A stretch of DNA of 64,000 bases from Aquibium carbonis (GTDB lineage Bacteria > Pseudomonadota > Alphaproteobacteria > Rhizobiales > Rhizobiaceae): contig NZ_RWKW01000030.1 in the NCBI RefSeq assembly GCF_003970795.1, positions 1 to 64,000 of the forward strand. The letters run 5' to 3'. Of this stretch, positions 8,128 to 17,276 are shown piece after piece. How positions within the stretch are numbered: the stretch's first letter is position 1; the number at the start of each line of letters is the position of its first letter. Position numbers and translations under genes: made by a program. The notes under the pieces were generated by a model. That model saw only the letters and a program-made list of their open reading frames with translations, did not search any database and had not been told where the DNA came from.

Positions 8128-9201
8128 TCAACGCGAGCGAAGCACGTCGATCCTCGTCTTGAAACGGAGGCGAGCCGCGTGGTGGCGGGCGGGAAGGTTC
8201 CAGCGCCACTGGTCGAGCCGGGCCAGGAAGCGACCGAGACTCGGTACAGCGAAGCGGCGCGAACGGGACTTGAACAAGGCCGCGGACAGGTCGGGATCGG
8301 CTGCGCCGAACAGGCCGCGGATGGTCGACGGGTTCTGGTGCAGCAGTTCGGCCAGCACCGAGTACCCAGAAAACCTCGGGCGTGCGCCCGCCTTCCCCAT
8401 GACCGCGGTGAAGACGAATGTTCTGCTGCGCGCAATCGCGATGAGATCGCAGAAGAGGTCGATCGTCGTCTTGCGCGGGTCGGTCAGCTCGGTGATGTGG
8501 AGCGGCCGGCCGGCCACGTCCGGTATGTCGGCCGCGGACAGGATCGCGCTGCCCTCGAACACCTCTCGCGCGCAGGCCTTCACCGTCGTCGAATCCGAAC
8601 AGACGAGCAACGGCCGTCCGGCAAACAGGCCGCGGCACCGCTGGAACAGCCTCTCGTAGTCGGTGGACATGTCGGTGTGACGGACATGAATCGCGTCGTA
8701 GTCGGCGCCCAGCGGGATCAGCCGCGCCGCCACGGTGTTGGCCAGTTCGGGCGCGAGCATCAACCGGTCGAGGATCCGGAAGCCGCGCCTGCCGCCTCCA
8801 CACTGATCGTGCACGAGCAAGGTCTCGGGGTGGTCGCACTCTGGATCGAAGCCGATGGGCTGGCGCGATTCGCGCTCCACATAGCTGTCCGCACCTGGAT
8901 CCCAGTCGGATACGAATGTGGAGATCCGGCCTGCGAGCAGCGCCGGCCGGACGGAGGCGCACTGGTCGAGTTCGCGGGCGATTTCCGGACCGTGGGCGAT
9001 CACCGGCGCGCCGAAATTCGGCCGGGGAATGAAGACGTCGTCGAAATGCGCCCGCAGGCCCGATTGCGTCAGGTCGACGATCAGCGTGCGCCCGAAGCGC
9101 GCGGCATGGCGCCGGCAAAGCTCCAGTTGGACCAGCGTGTCGTTCAGCCCGCCCTGCGGGCGACAAAGCAGATAGCGCACACCGGACGTCGGCTCGATCA
9201 T
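8128..9201 (-). CDS. NodZ/O-fucosyltransferase-like glycosyltransferase
   Basis: This 357-residue protein looks like a GT-B fucosyltransferase of the NodZ/POFUT type. RPQGGLNDTLVQLE at residues 14-27 corresponds to the N-terminal glycine loop of the family. IHVRHTD at 171-177 matches the H-x-R-x-T-D motif that binds GDP-fucose, and LLVCSDS at 198-204 matches the second nucleotide-sugar motif. The ATG at 9201 has a good AAGGGGCAGGA ribosome site; an earlier GTG at 9234 has none. In rhizobia NodZ fucosylates Nod factors, but no nod genes are near, so a surface polysaccharide or protein acceptor is as likely. The assignment rests on short motifs and is moderate. Confidence 0.55.
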   Translation of the reverse strand: MIEPTSGVRYLLCRPQGGLNDTLVQLELCRRHAARFGRTLIVDLTQSGLRAHFDDVFIPRPNFGAPVIAHGPEIARELDQCASVRPALLAGRISTFVSDWDPGADSYVERESRQPIGFDPECDHPETLLVHDQCGGGRRGFRILDRLMLAPELANTVAARLIPLGADYDAIHVRHTDMSTDYERLFQRCRGLFAGRPLLVCSDSTTVKACAREVFEGSAILSAADIPDVAGRPLHITELTDPRKTTIDLFCDLIAIARSRTFVFTAVMGKAGARPRFSGYSVLAELLHQNPSTIRGLFGAADPDLSAALFKSRSRRFAVPSLGRFLARLDQWRWNLPARHHAARLRFKTRIDVLRSR

Positions 9202-9316
9202 TCCTGCCCCTTCCCCTATCGATCGATCTAGCACGGATCAGTCGACCGGGCATAGGCTGGCGTGAGCGAGCCCTTAAGCGGCCGGTTCCGCCAGGGGGGC
9301 GGCGCAACCGACAAAG

Positions 9317-10060
9317 CTAGCCGAGCCGCCGGACCAGCCGGTCGAGCATGTCGGGGGACAGGCCCGTGCCGGCCAGATAGGCGGCGAAGCCGCCGTGTCG
9401 GCCGGCGACATGGCGCAGAAACGCCCGCATCGTGTCGGGCTCGCTGCCGAGCAGCGTGGCGGCCGCGGTCTCGCTCAGTCCGCGCGCCTTGGCGGCCTGG
9501 CGCAGGCGGTCCATCAGGACGGCCCCGACGGTGGCCGTCAAGGCATAGTCCGCCACGATCTCGTCGTCGGCAACGCCGGCGAGCGACAAGAGCATGGCCG
9601 CGACGATGCCGGTCCGGTCCTTGCCGGCGGTGCAGTTGAACAGGACGACGCCGTCGCCCGCTTCCGCGACCGTCGTGGCGACGCGGCCGAGCGCCGGTCC
9701 GCAAAGGTCGGCTGCGCTCGCATAGCGCTCCGCCAGGCCAAAGCTCGCCGACGACGCCAGCAACTGGTCGACGGGCGCGAGACTGTCGAACAGCGGGATG
9801 TGTCGGTAGTCGACGTGGGCGTGCTTCGCAAAGGCGCTCGGATCGCGGGCGAGCTCGACATGGCTGCGCAGGTCGATGACCGTCACCAGGCCGAGGTCGA
9901 GCAGCGTGGCGACGTCCGCTGGCGTCAATCCCTGCAGGCCGTCGGCCCTGAGGACCGAACGCCAGCGCGTGGTTCCGCCGCCGGCGCGCGCATAGCCGCC
10001 GAGGTCGCGCACGTTGAAGGCGCCCTGGAGGCGGATGTGGCGTTCGAAAGTCCCGGACAT
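9317..10060 (-). CDS. Tyrosine-phosphatase-like protein (Y_phosphatase3 family)
   Basis: The 247-residue protein has the CX5R phosphatase loop as NCTAGKDRTG, with catalytic Cys143 and Arg149. The FNVRDLGGYARAGGGTTRWRSVLRAD N-terminal region and VTVIDLRS strand are typical of the PF13350 family, which includes bacterial phosphatases acting on phosphotyrosine and on phosphoinositides or inositol phosphates. The usual His before the Cys is Asn here. Its start codon directly abuts the stop of the ABC permease gene, so it is the last gene of the importer operon. In that context it may remove a phosphate from an imported organophosphate, rather than regulate proteins. Confidence 0.8.
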   Translation of the reverse strand: MSGTFERHIRLQGAFNVRDLGGYARAGGGTTRWRSVLRADGLQGLTPADVATLLDLGLVTVIDLRSHVELARDPSAFAKHAHVDYRHIPLFDSLAPVDQLLASSASFGLAERYASAADLCGPALGRVATTVAEAGDGVVLFNCTAGKDRTGIVAAMLLSLAGVADDEIVADYALTATVGAVLMDRLRQAAKARGLSETAAATLLGSEPDTMRAFLRHVAGRHGGFAAYLAGTGLSPDMLDRLVRRLG

Positions 10061-10879
10061 TCAGCGGATTCCCGATTTCATGAAGGAGTCGACCACCTGC
10101 CGCTGCAAGACGAGGTAGAGCGCGAGGATGGGCAGGGATGCAAGCGTGGCGGCCGCCATCAGCGGACCCCAGTCGTTGCCCTCCTGCGTCATGAAGAACT
10201 GCAGGCCGATCTGGACCACCGAGTTCTCCATGCGCCGGATGAGCAGGAGCGGCCAGAAATAATCGTTCCAGGCCGAGATGAAACAGAGGATGGAGACCGA
10301 GGCGAGCGGCGCGCTGAGGTTCGGCAGCACGACCTCGGCGAGGATGCGGAAATTGCCCGCCCCGTCCATCCGCGCCGCCTCGATCACCTCGCGGGGGAAG
10401 CCGCGCATGGCGTTGTAGAGCACGAGCACGGAAAAGGCCGCCGCCGCGTTGGGGATGACGAGGCCCGTCACCGTGTCGAGCAGGCCGAGCTTGCTGGCGA
10501 GAACGTAGTTCGGGATCATCACGACCTGGAACGGAACGAGCCAGGACAGCGCGATGAGCGACCGCGCCAGCGCGCCACCCGGAAAGCGCCAGCGCACCAA
10601 AGCCCAGGCGGCGAGGAGGCCGGTGGCGACCTGCGCCAGCGTCGTGGCGCCCGCCATGACGACGGTGTTGCCGAGGATGCGGAGCATCGGCATCGCGGCG
10701 AGTACGTCGGTGTAGTTCTTCAGCGTCGGGACCGCCGGGAACAGGCCGCCCGAGAAGATCTCGTTTTCGGCGCGGAACGAAGTCTGGATCATCCAGTAGA
10801 CCGGAAAGATCGCCAGGAAGGAGAGGCCGATCATGACCACATGGGCGGCGATGCGCCCGGCGCTTGCCCTATTCGTCAT
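10061..10879 (-). CDS. ABC transporter permease, MalG/UgpE type
   Basis: This 272-residue inner-membrane permease has six predicted helices and the cytoplasmic EAA loop (REVIEAARMDGAGNFRILAEVVLPNL), which docks on the ATPase. The opening segment HVVMIGLSFLAIFPVYWMIQTSF is standard for the MalG/UgpE branch of the CUT1 carbohydrate and glycerol-phosphate importers. Its start lies 11 bases inside the upstream permease gene, and its stop touches the phosphatase gene start. It forms the second half of the membrane channel with the product at 10869-11804. Confidence 0.9.
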   Translation of the reverse strand: MTNRASAGRIAAHVVMIGLSFLAIFPVYWMIQTSFRAENEIFSGGLFPAVPTLKNYTDVLAAMPMLRILGNTVVMAGATTLAQVATGLLAAWALVRWRFPGGALARSLIALSWLVPFQVVMIPNYVLASKLGLLDTVTGLVIPNAAAAFSVLVLYNAMRGFPREVIEAARMDGAGNFRILAEVVLPNLSAPLASVSILCFISAWNDYFWPLLLIRRMENSVVQIGLQFFMTQEGNDWGPLMAAATLASLPILALYLVLQRQVVDSFMKSGIR

Positions 10880-11804
10880 AGACCGCGAACCTCCGCATGG
10901 CGGCGAGACAGCCGATCGCGATCAGCCCGAAGACGGCGAAGACCAGCATGCCGGCCGCCGTGCTCCAGCCCGCCGCCATGGTCTTGAAGCCGTATTCCCA
11001 CATGACGTGATAGACGTTGGTGGTGGATCGCAGCGGCCCGCCGCCGGTGAGAGCATTGATGTAGACGAAGCTCCACTGCGCGCCGAACAGGATGGTCATC
11101 ATGGTGATCAGGAGAATGGTCGGCGAGAGCAGCGGCAGGCGGATGTCGCGCACGATCTGCCAGGGGCTCGCCCCGTCCATGCGCGCCGCCTCGACATAGC
11201 TCGGGCTGATGGCGCTGTCGGCCGCCGTGAAGAGCAGCGTCGAGAAGCCGATCAGCTTCCAGCCGGTGATCCACACCAGCGTCCACAGCGCCACGTCGGG
11301 ATCGCTGAGGAAGCCGACCTTACCGAGGCCGATCCCGGAAAGCCAGGCGTTGACCAGCCCGTGGTCCTCGTTGAGCAGCCAGCGCCACAGGATGGCGGCG
11401 ACGATCGGCGCCACGATCATCGGCACGAAGATGAGCGCGCGGTAGAGATTGCGCAGCGGCCCGCTCAATCCGCCCGTGAGCAGCGCGACGGCGAGCGGTA
11501 TGCCGACCGACAGCGGCAGCAGCCCGATGGTGTAGAGCACCGTGTTGACGACCGCCTGGCGCATGTCGGGCAGCGACAGTAGGTTGCGGTAGTTGTCGAG
11601 ACCGACGAAACGCGGCGTCGACCGCGGCAGCATGTTCCACTGGTAGAACGACAGCTCGAAGGCTTGTAGCAGCGGCACGTAGGTCCAGATCGCCACGACC
11701 GCGATCGCGGGCGCGAGGTAGAGCCAGGGCTCGGCTGCCGAAAGGCGCAGGCGCGGGAGACGGCCCGGCAGGGCTCGGTCGCCGGTGATCGTGGCGTCGG
11801 TCAT
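10869..11804 (-). CDS. ABC transporter permease, MalF/UgpA type
   Basis: The 311-residue permease has an N-terminal cytoplasmic tail, six membrane helices and an EAA loop (SPSYVEAARMDGASPWQIVRDIRLPLL). LYLAPAIAVVAIWTYVPLLQAFELSF is the usual first helix of UgpA/MalF-type CUT1 permeases. The conserved NALTGGGPLRSTTNVYHVMWEYGF segment lies in the last third. It follows the binding-protein gene by 61 bases and overlaps the next permease by 11 bases. It works with the second permease, the periplasmic receptor and the ATPase of this operon to import an organic substrate, probably a glycerophospho compound or sugar. Confidence 0.9.
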   Translation of the reverse strand: MTDATITGDRALPGRLPRLRLSAAEPWLYLAPAIAVVAIWTYVPLLQAFELSFYQWNMLPRSTPRFVGLDNYRNLLSLPDMRQAVVNTVLYTIGLLPLSVGIPLAVALLTGGLSGPLRNLYRALIFVPMIVAPIVAAILWRWLLNEDHGLVNAWLSGIGLGKVGFLSDPDVALWTLVWITGWKLIGFSTLLFTAADSAISPSYVEAARMDGASPWQIVRDIRLPLLSPTILLITMMTILFGAQWSFVYINALTGGGPLRSTTNVYHVMWEYGFKTMAAGWSTAAGMLVFAVFGLIAIGCLAAMRRFAVYDE

Positions 11805-11865
11805 GTTGGTCTCCGAAAGGTCGCGCCGGGGCAGGTGTTCGCCCCGGCGCGCACCCGGTCCAGGC

Positions 11866-13170
11866 TCAGTCCTGCGGCATCAGCGGCTGCGCGAGATCCT
11901 GCGCGGTCTTGAGCACTTCGCGCGGATCGCCGTTTCCGAACACGGCCTCGGTCACGGCTTCCTTCATCATGTTCTCGACCTGACGGTAGTTCGGGCCGGG
12001 GAACGCGACATTCGGCGTCAGCCGGTCGAGTTGGTCGATGTTGGCCTGGAACTTCGGATTGGCCGCCATCCAGTCCTTCAGGTAGCGCGGGTCCTCGACC
12101 GTCGAGGGACGCAGCGGCAGGTAGCCGATCTGCGAGGTGATGACCGAATAGGCCTCGTCGGAGGTCAGGAACTTCATCAGTTCCCACGACGCGCGCTGCT
12201 TCACCGGGTCTTCCGAGAAGGTGAAGATCGCCGAACCGGAATTGGTCGGCGCGGTCGGCTTGTCGCCGAAGGACGGCATCGGCGCCATGCCGAGTTCGAA
12301 ATTGTCCTTCGCGGCCGTCTCGAAGCGGCTGAGCACGGCCGAGGTGAACAGGAACATGCCGAGGTTGCCCGAGGCGAAGGTGTCCATGTGGGCGCCGACG
12401 TCGATGCGGGCATGGGCGCCCGAATCCATCAGGTCGCGCAGCATGGCGACCGCGTCGGCCTGGTCCTTGTCGGCGAAGGTGAGCGTGTTTCCGTCGCGTA
12501 CCTTGCCGCCGCCGTTGGACATCACGATCGACTGGTAGACGAAGGTGCCGTCGATCGGCCCGTAGGCGCCGGGGAAGAAACCGTGCTTGCCGGTCTTCTC
12601 GGCGATGGCGATGCCGGCCGCCTTGACCTCGTCCCAGGTGCGCGGCGGTGTTGCCGGGTCGAGGCCGGCGGCGCGGAACAGGTCGCCATTGATGAACATG
12701 ACCGGCGTCGAGAACACATAGGCGAGACCGTAGGTCTTGCCGTCGACCTCGCCGAGCGCCAGGCCATTGGGCACGAAACCGGCGGCATGGGCGGCGAGTT
12801 CCTCGCCCGCCATGTCCTCGAGCGGCTGCGCGCCGAGCTGCTCGGCGGCGTAGATCAGGTCGCGGAAGACGAGCTGAGCGACATCCACCTCGATCCCGGC
12901 CACCATGTCGGCCTGGACGCGCGACAGGACCTCGTTGGAAGGCGCCGCGATCGGCTCGACCTTGATGTTGGGATTGGCCGCCTCGAAACGGGCGATCAGG
13001 TCGAGCGTCGCTTCGCGGCCGAGGCCGGCCGAGGCCAGGTTGTAGTTGTAGAAGGTGATGGTGACGGGCTGGTCGACCGAAGGTGCCATCTGCGCCTGCG
13101 CCGCCGGGGCAAAGCCTCCGGCCAGAAGGGTGGTCGAAAGCGCGAGAGCCAGGAAATGTCTGCGGATCAT
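11866..13170 (-). CDS. ABC transporter substrate-binding protein, UgpB-like
   Basis: This 434-residue periplasmic receptor has a signal peptide (LALALSTTLLAGGFAPAAQA, cleavage near residue 26). The sequence is of the extracellular solute-binding family 1/UgpB type: IKVEPIAAPSNEVLSRVQADMVAGI, the FVYQSIVMSNGGGKVRDG segment, and the GSAIFTFSEDPVKQRASWELMKFLTS motif that mirrors the GGGNLWVF region of UgpB proteins. It is flanked by a phosphodiesterase gene upstream and permeases downstream on the same strand. The neighbours favour a phosphodiester or glycerol-phosphate ligand, but sugar binding cannot be ruled out. Confidence 0.85.
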   Translation of the reverse strand: MIRRHFLALALSTTLLAGGFAPAAQAQMAPSVDQPVTITFYNYNLASAGLGREATLDLIARFEAANPNIKVEPIAAPSNEVLSRVQADMVAGIEVDVAQLVFRDLIYAAEQLGAQPLEDMAGEELAAHAAGFVPNGLALGEVDGKTYGLAYVFSTPVMFINGDLFRAAGLDPATPPRTWDEVKAAGIAIAEKTGKHGFFPGAYGPIDGTFVYQSIVMSNGGGKVRDGNTLTFADKDQADAVAMLRDLMDSGAHARIDVGAHMDTFASGNLGMFLFTSAVLSRFETAAKDNFELGMAPMPSFGDKPTAPTNSGSAIFTFSEDPVKQRASWELMKFLTSDEAYSVITSQIGYLPLRPSTVEDPRYLKDWMAANPKFQANIDQLDRLTPNVAFPGPNYRQVENMMKEAVTEAVFGNGDPREVLKTAQDLAQPLMPQD

Positions 13171-13198
13171 GAGGGTAGCCTTTCGTTTCGGGGGAGGT

Positions 13199-14047
13199 TC
13201 ACTCGGCCGCGGCCTGCACCGGCGCGGCGCGCTGGAGCATCAGTTCCAGCGGGTAGACGTTGAGCTCGGCGCGGTCGGTCGGCAGCGGCACGAAGGCCAC
13301 CGACAGGCCGCTGCGGCGGATCGTGCCGATGGCGAAGGAGGAGCCGCGCACCATGCGCAACACGTCGCTGCGCAGGATGTCGGTGGCGGCGTGCTGGCCC
13401 ATGCCGACGACGACCGGAATGCCGTGCCAGGACGAGACGCGGTCATGGTGGATATGGCCCGACAGGATGCCGATCACGTTGCGGCCCTTGAGCATGTCGG
13501 CGAGCCGCTGCGAATGGTCGAAATGCACCGTGCGCCAATGCGCCCAGTCGGGTTCGTCGCCGAGCGCCGGTGGGTGGTGCGAGACGATCAGCTTGGGCAG
13601 ATCGGGATGCCGGTCGAGCGTCTCCGCCAGCCAGGCGAACTGTGCCTCGTCGATCGAGCCGCCGATGAAGCCGGGCGTGCTGGAATCGATGGTGACGACA
13701 TGGATGCCGTCGATCACGGCGTCGTGGTCGTAGGGCGCGTCGAGGTCGGCCTCGCGTCCCAGCATGCCCCGATAGAAGCCCTCGCGGGTGTCGTGGTTGC
13801 CGAGCGAATAGACGACCGGCATGTCGAGGGCCGACATCAGCTCCTTGAGCATCACGTAGCTTTCCGCGTCGCCGCGGTTCGACAGGTCGCCGCTCGCCAC
13901 CACGAAGCTCGGCTTCGGCTGGATCGTGCCGACCAGCCGCACGATCTCGGCCAGCGTCGAGCGCGTGTCGGAAAACAGGTGGTCGTCCTGCGCCGGGTCG
14001 CCGATGTGGAGATCGGTCAGGTGTACGAAAGTGACGTCGCGCGCCAT
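13199..14047 (-). CDS. Calcineurin-like metallophosphodiesterase (GpdQ/CpdA type)
   Basis: The 282-residue protein has the full class III phosphodiesterase metal set: TDLHIG (D12, H14), GD at 53-54, GNHD at 83-86, SHHPP at 156-160 and GHIHHD at 197-202. Enzymes of this fold include GpdQ (glycerophosphodiesterase) and CpdA (cAMP phosphodiesterase), and use two divalent metals. It has no signal peptide, so it acts in the cytoplasm. The start lies 31 bases inside the ATPase gene and the binding-protein gene follows, so it is an integral part of the importer operon. This favours hydrolysis of an imported phosphodiester over cAMP signalling. Confidence 0.85.
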   Translation of the reverse strand: MARDVTFVHLTDLHIGDPAQDDHLFSDTRSTLAEIVRLVGTIQPKPSFVVASGDLSNRGDAESYVMLKELMSALDMPVVYSLGNHDTREGFYRGMLGREADLDAPYDHDAVIDGIHVVTIDSSTPGFIGGSIDEAQFAWLAETLDRHPDLPKLIVSHHPPALGDEPDWAHWRTVHFDHSQRLADMLKGRNVIGILSGHIHHDRVSSWHGIPVVVGMGQHAATDILRSDVLRMVRGSSFAIGTIRRSGLSVAFVPLPTDRAELNVYPLELMLQRAAPVQAAAE

Positions 14048-15159
14048 GGGGCTTCTCCGGAAGGTTTCGGTGACGGGATGGGGGCGGCCGCCGGCTCGGC
14101 GCGCCGGCCGTCGCCGAGAAAGGCATGGACGGCCGAGGGCGGGGCCTTCAGGCCCACGGGGCCGGCCGGAATGGGGGTCGCGGCGGGCAGAGCGACCGCG
14201 ACTGCGCTGCCGCCGACCGTGCCGTGCCAGTGCAGCTCGCTGCCGAGATCCTCGAGAATGTCGGGTTCGAAGGGGATCGCGCCCTCTGCCGCCTTGCCGG
14301 CGACCGGCGTCAGATCGCCCGGCCGAAGGCCAACCTCGATCCGCGTTTCCGCAGCAAGCTCGAAGACCAGATCGGGCCAGGGCATGTGCCCGCCAGCGAG
14401 GACCGCCCTGCCCCGCCGGTCGATCTCGGCGGGCAGGAAGTTCATCGGCGGCGAGCCGAGGAAATTGGCGACGAAGCGGCTCTTCGGCCGCCGGAACACC
14501 TCGGCGGGGGTCCCCACCTGCTCGATCACCCCCTGGTTCATGACCACGAGCGTGTCGGCGAGCGTCATCGCCTCGACCTGATCGTGCGTGACGAACACGC
14601 TGGTCGTCTTCAGCTCGCGGTGAAGCCGCTTGATCTCGAGCCGCATCTGGATGCGCAGCTTGGCGTCGAGGTTGGACAAGGGTTCGTCGAACAGGAAGAT
14701 GCCGGGTTCGCGCACCATGGCCCGGCCCATGGCGACGCGCTGGCGCTGTCCGCCGGAAAGCTGCGACGGCTTGCGCGCCAGGAGATCGCCAAGCCCCAAC
14801 ATGGCCGCGACCCGGCCAACGCGGTCCGCGCGCTCGGCTTTCGGAACGCCCGCCACCTTGAGCGCGTAGCCGATGTTCTCCGCCACCGTCATGTGCGGAT
14901 AGAGCGCGTAGTTCTGGAACACCATGGCGCAGCCGCGCCGGCCGGGCTCGACCTCGTTGACGACCCGCCCGTCGATGGCGATCTCGCCGGCCGAGATGTC
15001 CTCGAGCCCCGCGATCATCCGCAGCAGTGTGGACTTGCCGCAACCGGACGGGCCGAGGATGACGAGAAAGCTGCCATCTTCCACCGCAAGGTCGAGCCCG
15101 CGCACGGCCGGTGTCTTGCCGTAGAGCTTGTGAACGCTGCGAATGTCGATCGAGGCCAT
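14017..15159 (-). CDS. ABC transporter ATP-binding protein, UgpC/MalK type
   Basis: This 380-residue ATPase carries Walker [10 protein letters not shown] at 36-44, the Q-loop [11 protein letters not shown] at 80-90, the LSGGQ signature at 134-138, Walker B FLFDEP at 155-160 and the H-loop VFVTHDQ. The [14 protein letters not shown] segment opens the C-terminal TOBE/OB regulatory domain found in UgpC and MalK. It is the first structural gene after the tetR gene and overlaps the phosphodiesterase gene by 31 bases. It energises import through the two permeases of this operon. Confidence 0.92.
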   Translation of the reverse strand: MASIDIRSVHKLYGKTPAVRGLDLAVEDGSFLVILGPSGCGKSTLLRMIAGLEDISAGEIAIDGRVVNEVEPGRRGCAMVFQNYALYPHMTVAENIGYALKVAGVPKAERADRVGRVAAMLGLGDLLARKPSQLSGGQRQRVAMGRAMVREPGIFLFDEPLSNLDAKLRIQMRLEIKRLHRELKTTSVFVTHDQVEAMTLADTLVVMNQGVIEQVGTPAEVFRRPKSRFVANFLGSPPMNFLPAEIDRRGRAVLAGGHMPWPDLVFELAAETRIEVGLRPGDLTPVAGKAAEGAIPFEPDILEDLGSELHWHGTVGGSAVAVALPAATPIPAGPVGLKAPPSAVHAFLGDGRRAEPAAAPIPSPKPSGEAPWRATSLSYT

Positions 15160-15204
15160 GGGATCGCCCGTTGTGGTGCTTCGCGACGTGCCTAGGCCTC
15201 CGCC

Positions 15205-15241
15205 GTATCGGCAGCATGACGGGTTTCAAACATCGTTCGAA
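15205..15241 (-). promoter_or_regulatory. Candidate operator/PHO-like site before the ABC operon
   Basis: Two weak signals share this 110-bp gap. On the minus strand 15222-15205 reads CCGTCATGCTGCCGATAC, a degenerate PHO-box-like pair; its GTCATGCTGCC core is identical to the core of the stronger box at 18192. Next to it, 15225-15241 is an imperfect palindrome (TTCAAAC-ATC-GTTCGAA), a plausible TetR site. Both lie 46-82 bases before the ATPase start. Confidence 0.3.
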
Positions 15242-15269
15242 TTCCGACTGGACGACCGGCTCGCGGTGC

Positions 15270-15896
15270 TCAGCTCGGGCGGCGGAACATCGGCGCAACC
15301 ACCTCGACGATCCGAGCGATGACCTCGTCGGCATCGGAGAAGTCGATCGCGTGGTTCGTCAGCACCTCGTTGCGCACGCGGCTGCGCGTGACCTGCGAGC
15401 GAATGCCGAGCGCGCAGCTCATGCGCCAGCCGATCGCTGCGTCGTCCAGCCAGGGCGCGAGCTGGCGCAGATAGGCCATGAAGGCCTTGTGGTGCTCGAC
15501 CCCCTCGATGATCGCCCGGTAGACTTCCGGATTCTTTCCGCGCTGCGACATCGAATTGAAATGCGCCAGCACGCGATACTTCGAGTTCGGATCGAGGCTC
15601 CACCGCACCGAAGGCCCGACCAGCGCCGCGATGACCTCCTCGAGTTCCGGCGGCGCGGGAAAGCGCCGCTGCACCGCCCGGCTGAGCAGGCTCATCCGTT
15701 CCTGGTTCAGGCGCCGATAGACGCGCTCGGCGGTAGCGACGATCAGGCGTTCCTGCGAGCCGAAATGATAGCTGACGGATGACGGCGTCACGCCGGCCGC
15801 GGTGGCGAGGCGACGCACCGTAACCTCGTCGACGCTGTCGACCTGGCAGAGAAGCTGCTCGCAGACGTCGAGCAGCCTCGTGGGGGTGTGGTTCAT
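15270..15896 (-). CDS. TetR family transcriptional regulator
   Basis: The 208-residue protein has a TetR helix-turn-helix at about residues 8-55: VTVRRLATAAGVTPSSVSYHFGSQERLI contains the recognition helix and the YHFGSQ signature. The C-terminal half is a typical ligand and dimer domain of the CerR type, with RVLAHFNSMSQRG. It is encoded upstream of and in the same direction as the Ugp-type importer operon (110 bases apart), so it most likely controls that operon. The ligand may be the transported compound. The imperfect palindrome at 15225-15241 is a possible target. Confidence 0.85.
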   Translation of the reverse strand: MNHTPTRLLDVCEQLLCQVDSVDEVTVRRLATAAGVTPSSVSYHFGSQERLIVATAERVYRRLNQERMSLLSRAVQRRFPAPPELEEVIAALVGPSVRWSLDPNSKYRVLAHFNSMSQRGKNPEVYRAIIEGVEHHKAFMAYLRQLAPWLDDAAIGWRMSCALGIRSQVTRSRVRNEVLTNHAIDFSDADEVIARIVEVVAPMFRRPS

Positions 15897-16023
15897 GGCA
15901 GATGCTTTCGGCCAGTCATTGGCGGCGCGAGAATACGCCTCCCGCTTGACGCCTGGATGAAGCCGCCGGCCGCGCGGGAATGGACGTTTTCATACGGCTT
16001 CGCGGGTTGACGTGGGGAGCCGG

Positions 16024-17043
16024 CTAAGCCGTCGTCTCGCCCAGCGTGTGCTCCACCCACAGCTTTTGGACGGCGACCATCGCGACGATGGTCAGCGGCG
16101 CGGCGAGAATGAGCCCAGCAACGCCGAACACGAGGCTGAGGAGCACCTGTACCGAAATCAGCAGCGCAGGCGCGAGGTTGACCGCCTTTTGCTGGATCAT
16201 CGGCACCAGGACGTTTCCCTCGATGTTCTGGATAATGATGTAACCCGCCAGCACGATCAGCCCGGTCTGCGTGCCTTCGACGAAGCCGACCGCGACGATC
16301 GGCACGGTCGCAATCAGGGGGCCGATGAAGGGGATGAAGGTGAGCAGGGCCGTCAGGACGGCGAGCGCAAACCAAAGGTCGATCCCGAGCAGGAAGAGAC
16401 CGAGCCCGACCGTGATTCCGAGCAACGCCATGGAAGCCAGCTGACCAAAGAACCACCAGCGCAACGCATGGGCGATCGCCGACAGGGTTTCCTCTACCAC
16501 CGCCCTTCGCGCCGGCGGCACGAGACGGACGGCTCCGCCCCGATAGAGCGCCGGATCAGCGGCCAAGAACAGGGTGAGCACGATCAGGATGATGATGCTG
16601 GTAAGGGCGCCGACTGCGGTCATGCCGAAGGTCATCAGATGCCCGGCCATGTTGCCCGCCGCGCCGACGATGCTGCTTCCGTCGGAGTTCATCTCCTCGA
16701 CCAATGACATGACGCCGAGTTCGCTCAGCCAGTCTTGCGCCTGCTTTGCGAAATCGACGACCCGCTCGCCCACCTCGCGGAACTGCCGGAAGAGACCCGT
16801 CGCCGTCATTCCCACCGACGCGGCGAAGACCGCGATGATGCCGAGCACCGCGCCGACAAGCGCCCAGCCGCGTGACACCGGCAGCCTTGCTGCGGCTGTA
16901 CGGGCGAGCCCGTCGAGACCGACCGCGATCAAAACTGCCGCGAACACCAGCAGGAGAACTTCGCCGATGAGATAGGCGATCAGCAGCAGCCCCGCTGTCA
17001 GCAGGATCGTGTCGGTCCTGATCCTGCGCTCTTCGCCCATCAT
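16024..17043 (-). CDS. AI-2E family transporter (PerM/TqsA-like permease)
   Basis: The 339-residue membrane protein has about seven to eight helices in the AI-2E exporter family layout: paired N-terminal helices (TILLTAGLLLIAYLIGEVLLLVF, GWALVGAVLGIIAVFAASVG), a soluble segment, then a C-terminal helix block with LLTFIPFIGPLIATVPIV and the QNIEGNVLVPMIQQKAVNLAPALLI signature. Members export small molecules or ions; quorum-signal export is shown only for a few. The first of two adjacent ATGs (17043) is used; an in-frame start at 17124 would add a charged leader. The gene is transcribed alone. Confidence 0.82.
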   Translation of the reverse strand: MMGEERRIRTDTILLTAGLLLIAYLIGEVLLLVFAAVLIAVGLDGLARTAAARLPVSRGWALVGAVLGIIAVFAASVGMTATGLFRQFREVGERVVDFAKQAQDWLSELGVMSLVEEMNSDGSSIVGAAGNMAGHLMTFGMTAVGALTSIIILIVLTLFLAADPALYRGGAVRLVPPARRAVVEETLSAIAHALRWWFFGQLASMALLGITVGLGLFLLGIDLWFALAVLTALLTFIPFIGPLIATVPIVAVGFVEGTQTGLIVLAGYIIIQNIEGNVLVPMIQQKAVNLAPALLISVQVLLSLVFGVAGLILAAPLTIVAMVAVQKLWVEHTLGETTA

Positions 17044-17276
17044 GTCGTTCTCGCCCCCGTTTGGATCTTCGTCTGCCACAGCGCAACGCCTGCCGATCAG
17101 CGGCGTTCCCCTGGCCGAGCGCATCCGTCGGTGGTGAGATCGGCCCTACGGCAGGAGTCATGCTCGAAAACGTCGCGACACCGTCCCTTGCCTCCTTCCA
17201 CCTCATTGTGTCGGCGCGCCGGTCGGGAGGACGATGCAACCGAACGCTGGGTGCGATCCGCGTGGCGAAATGCAGC

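Noticed and set aside
8128-9201. Symbol nodZ
   Set aside because: Motif match only; no nodulation genes nearby to support it.
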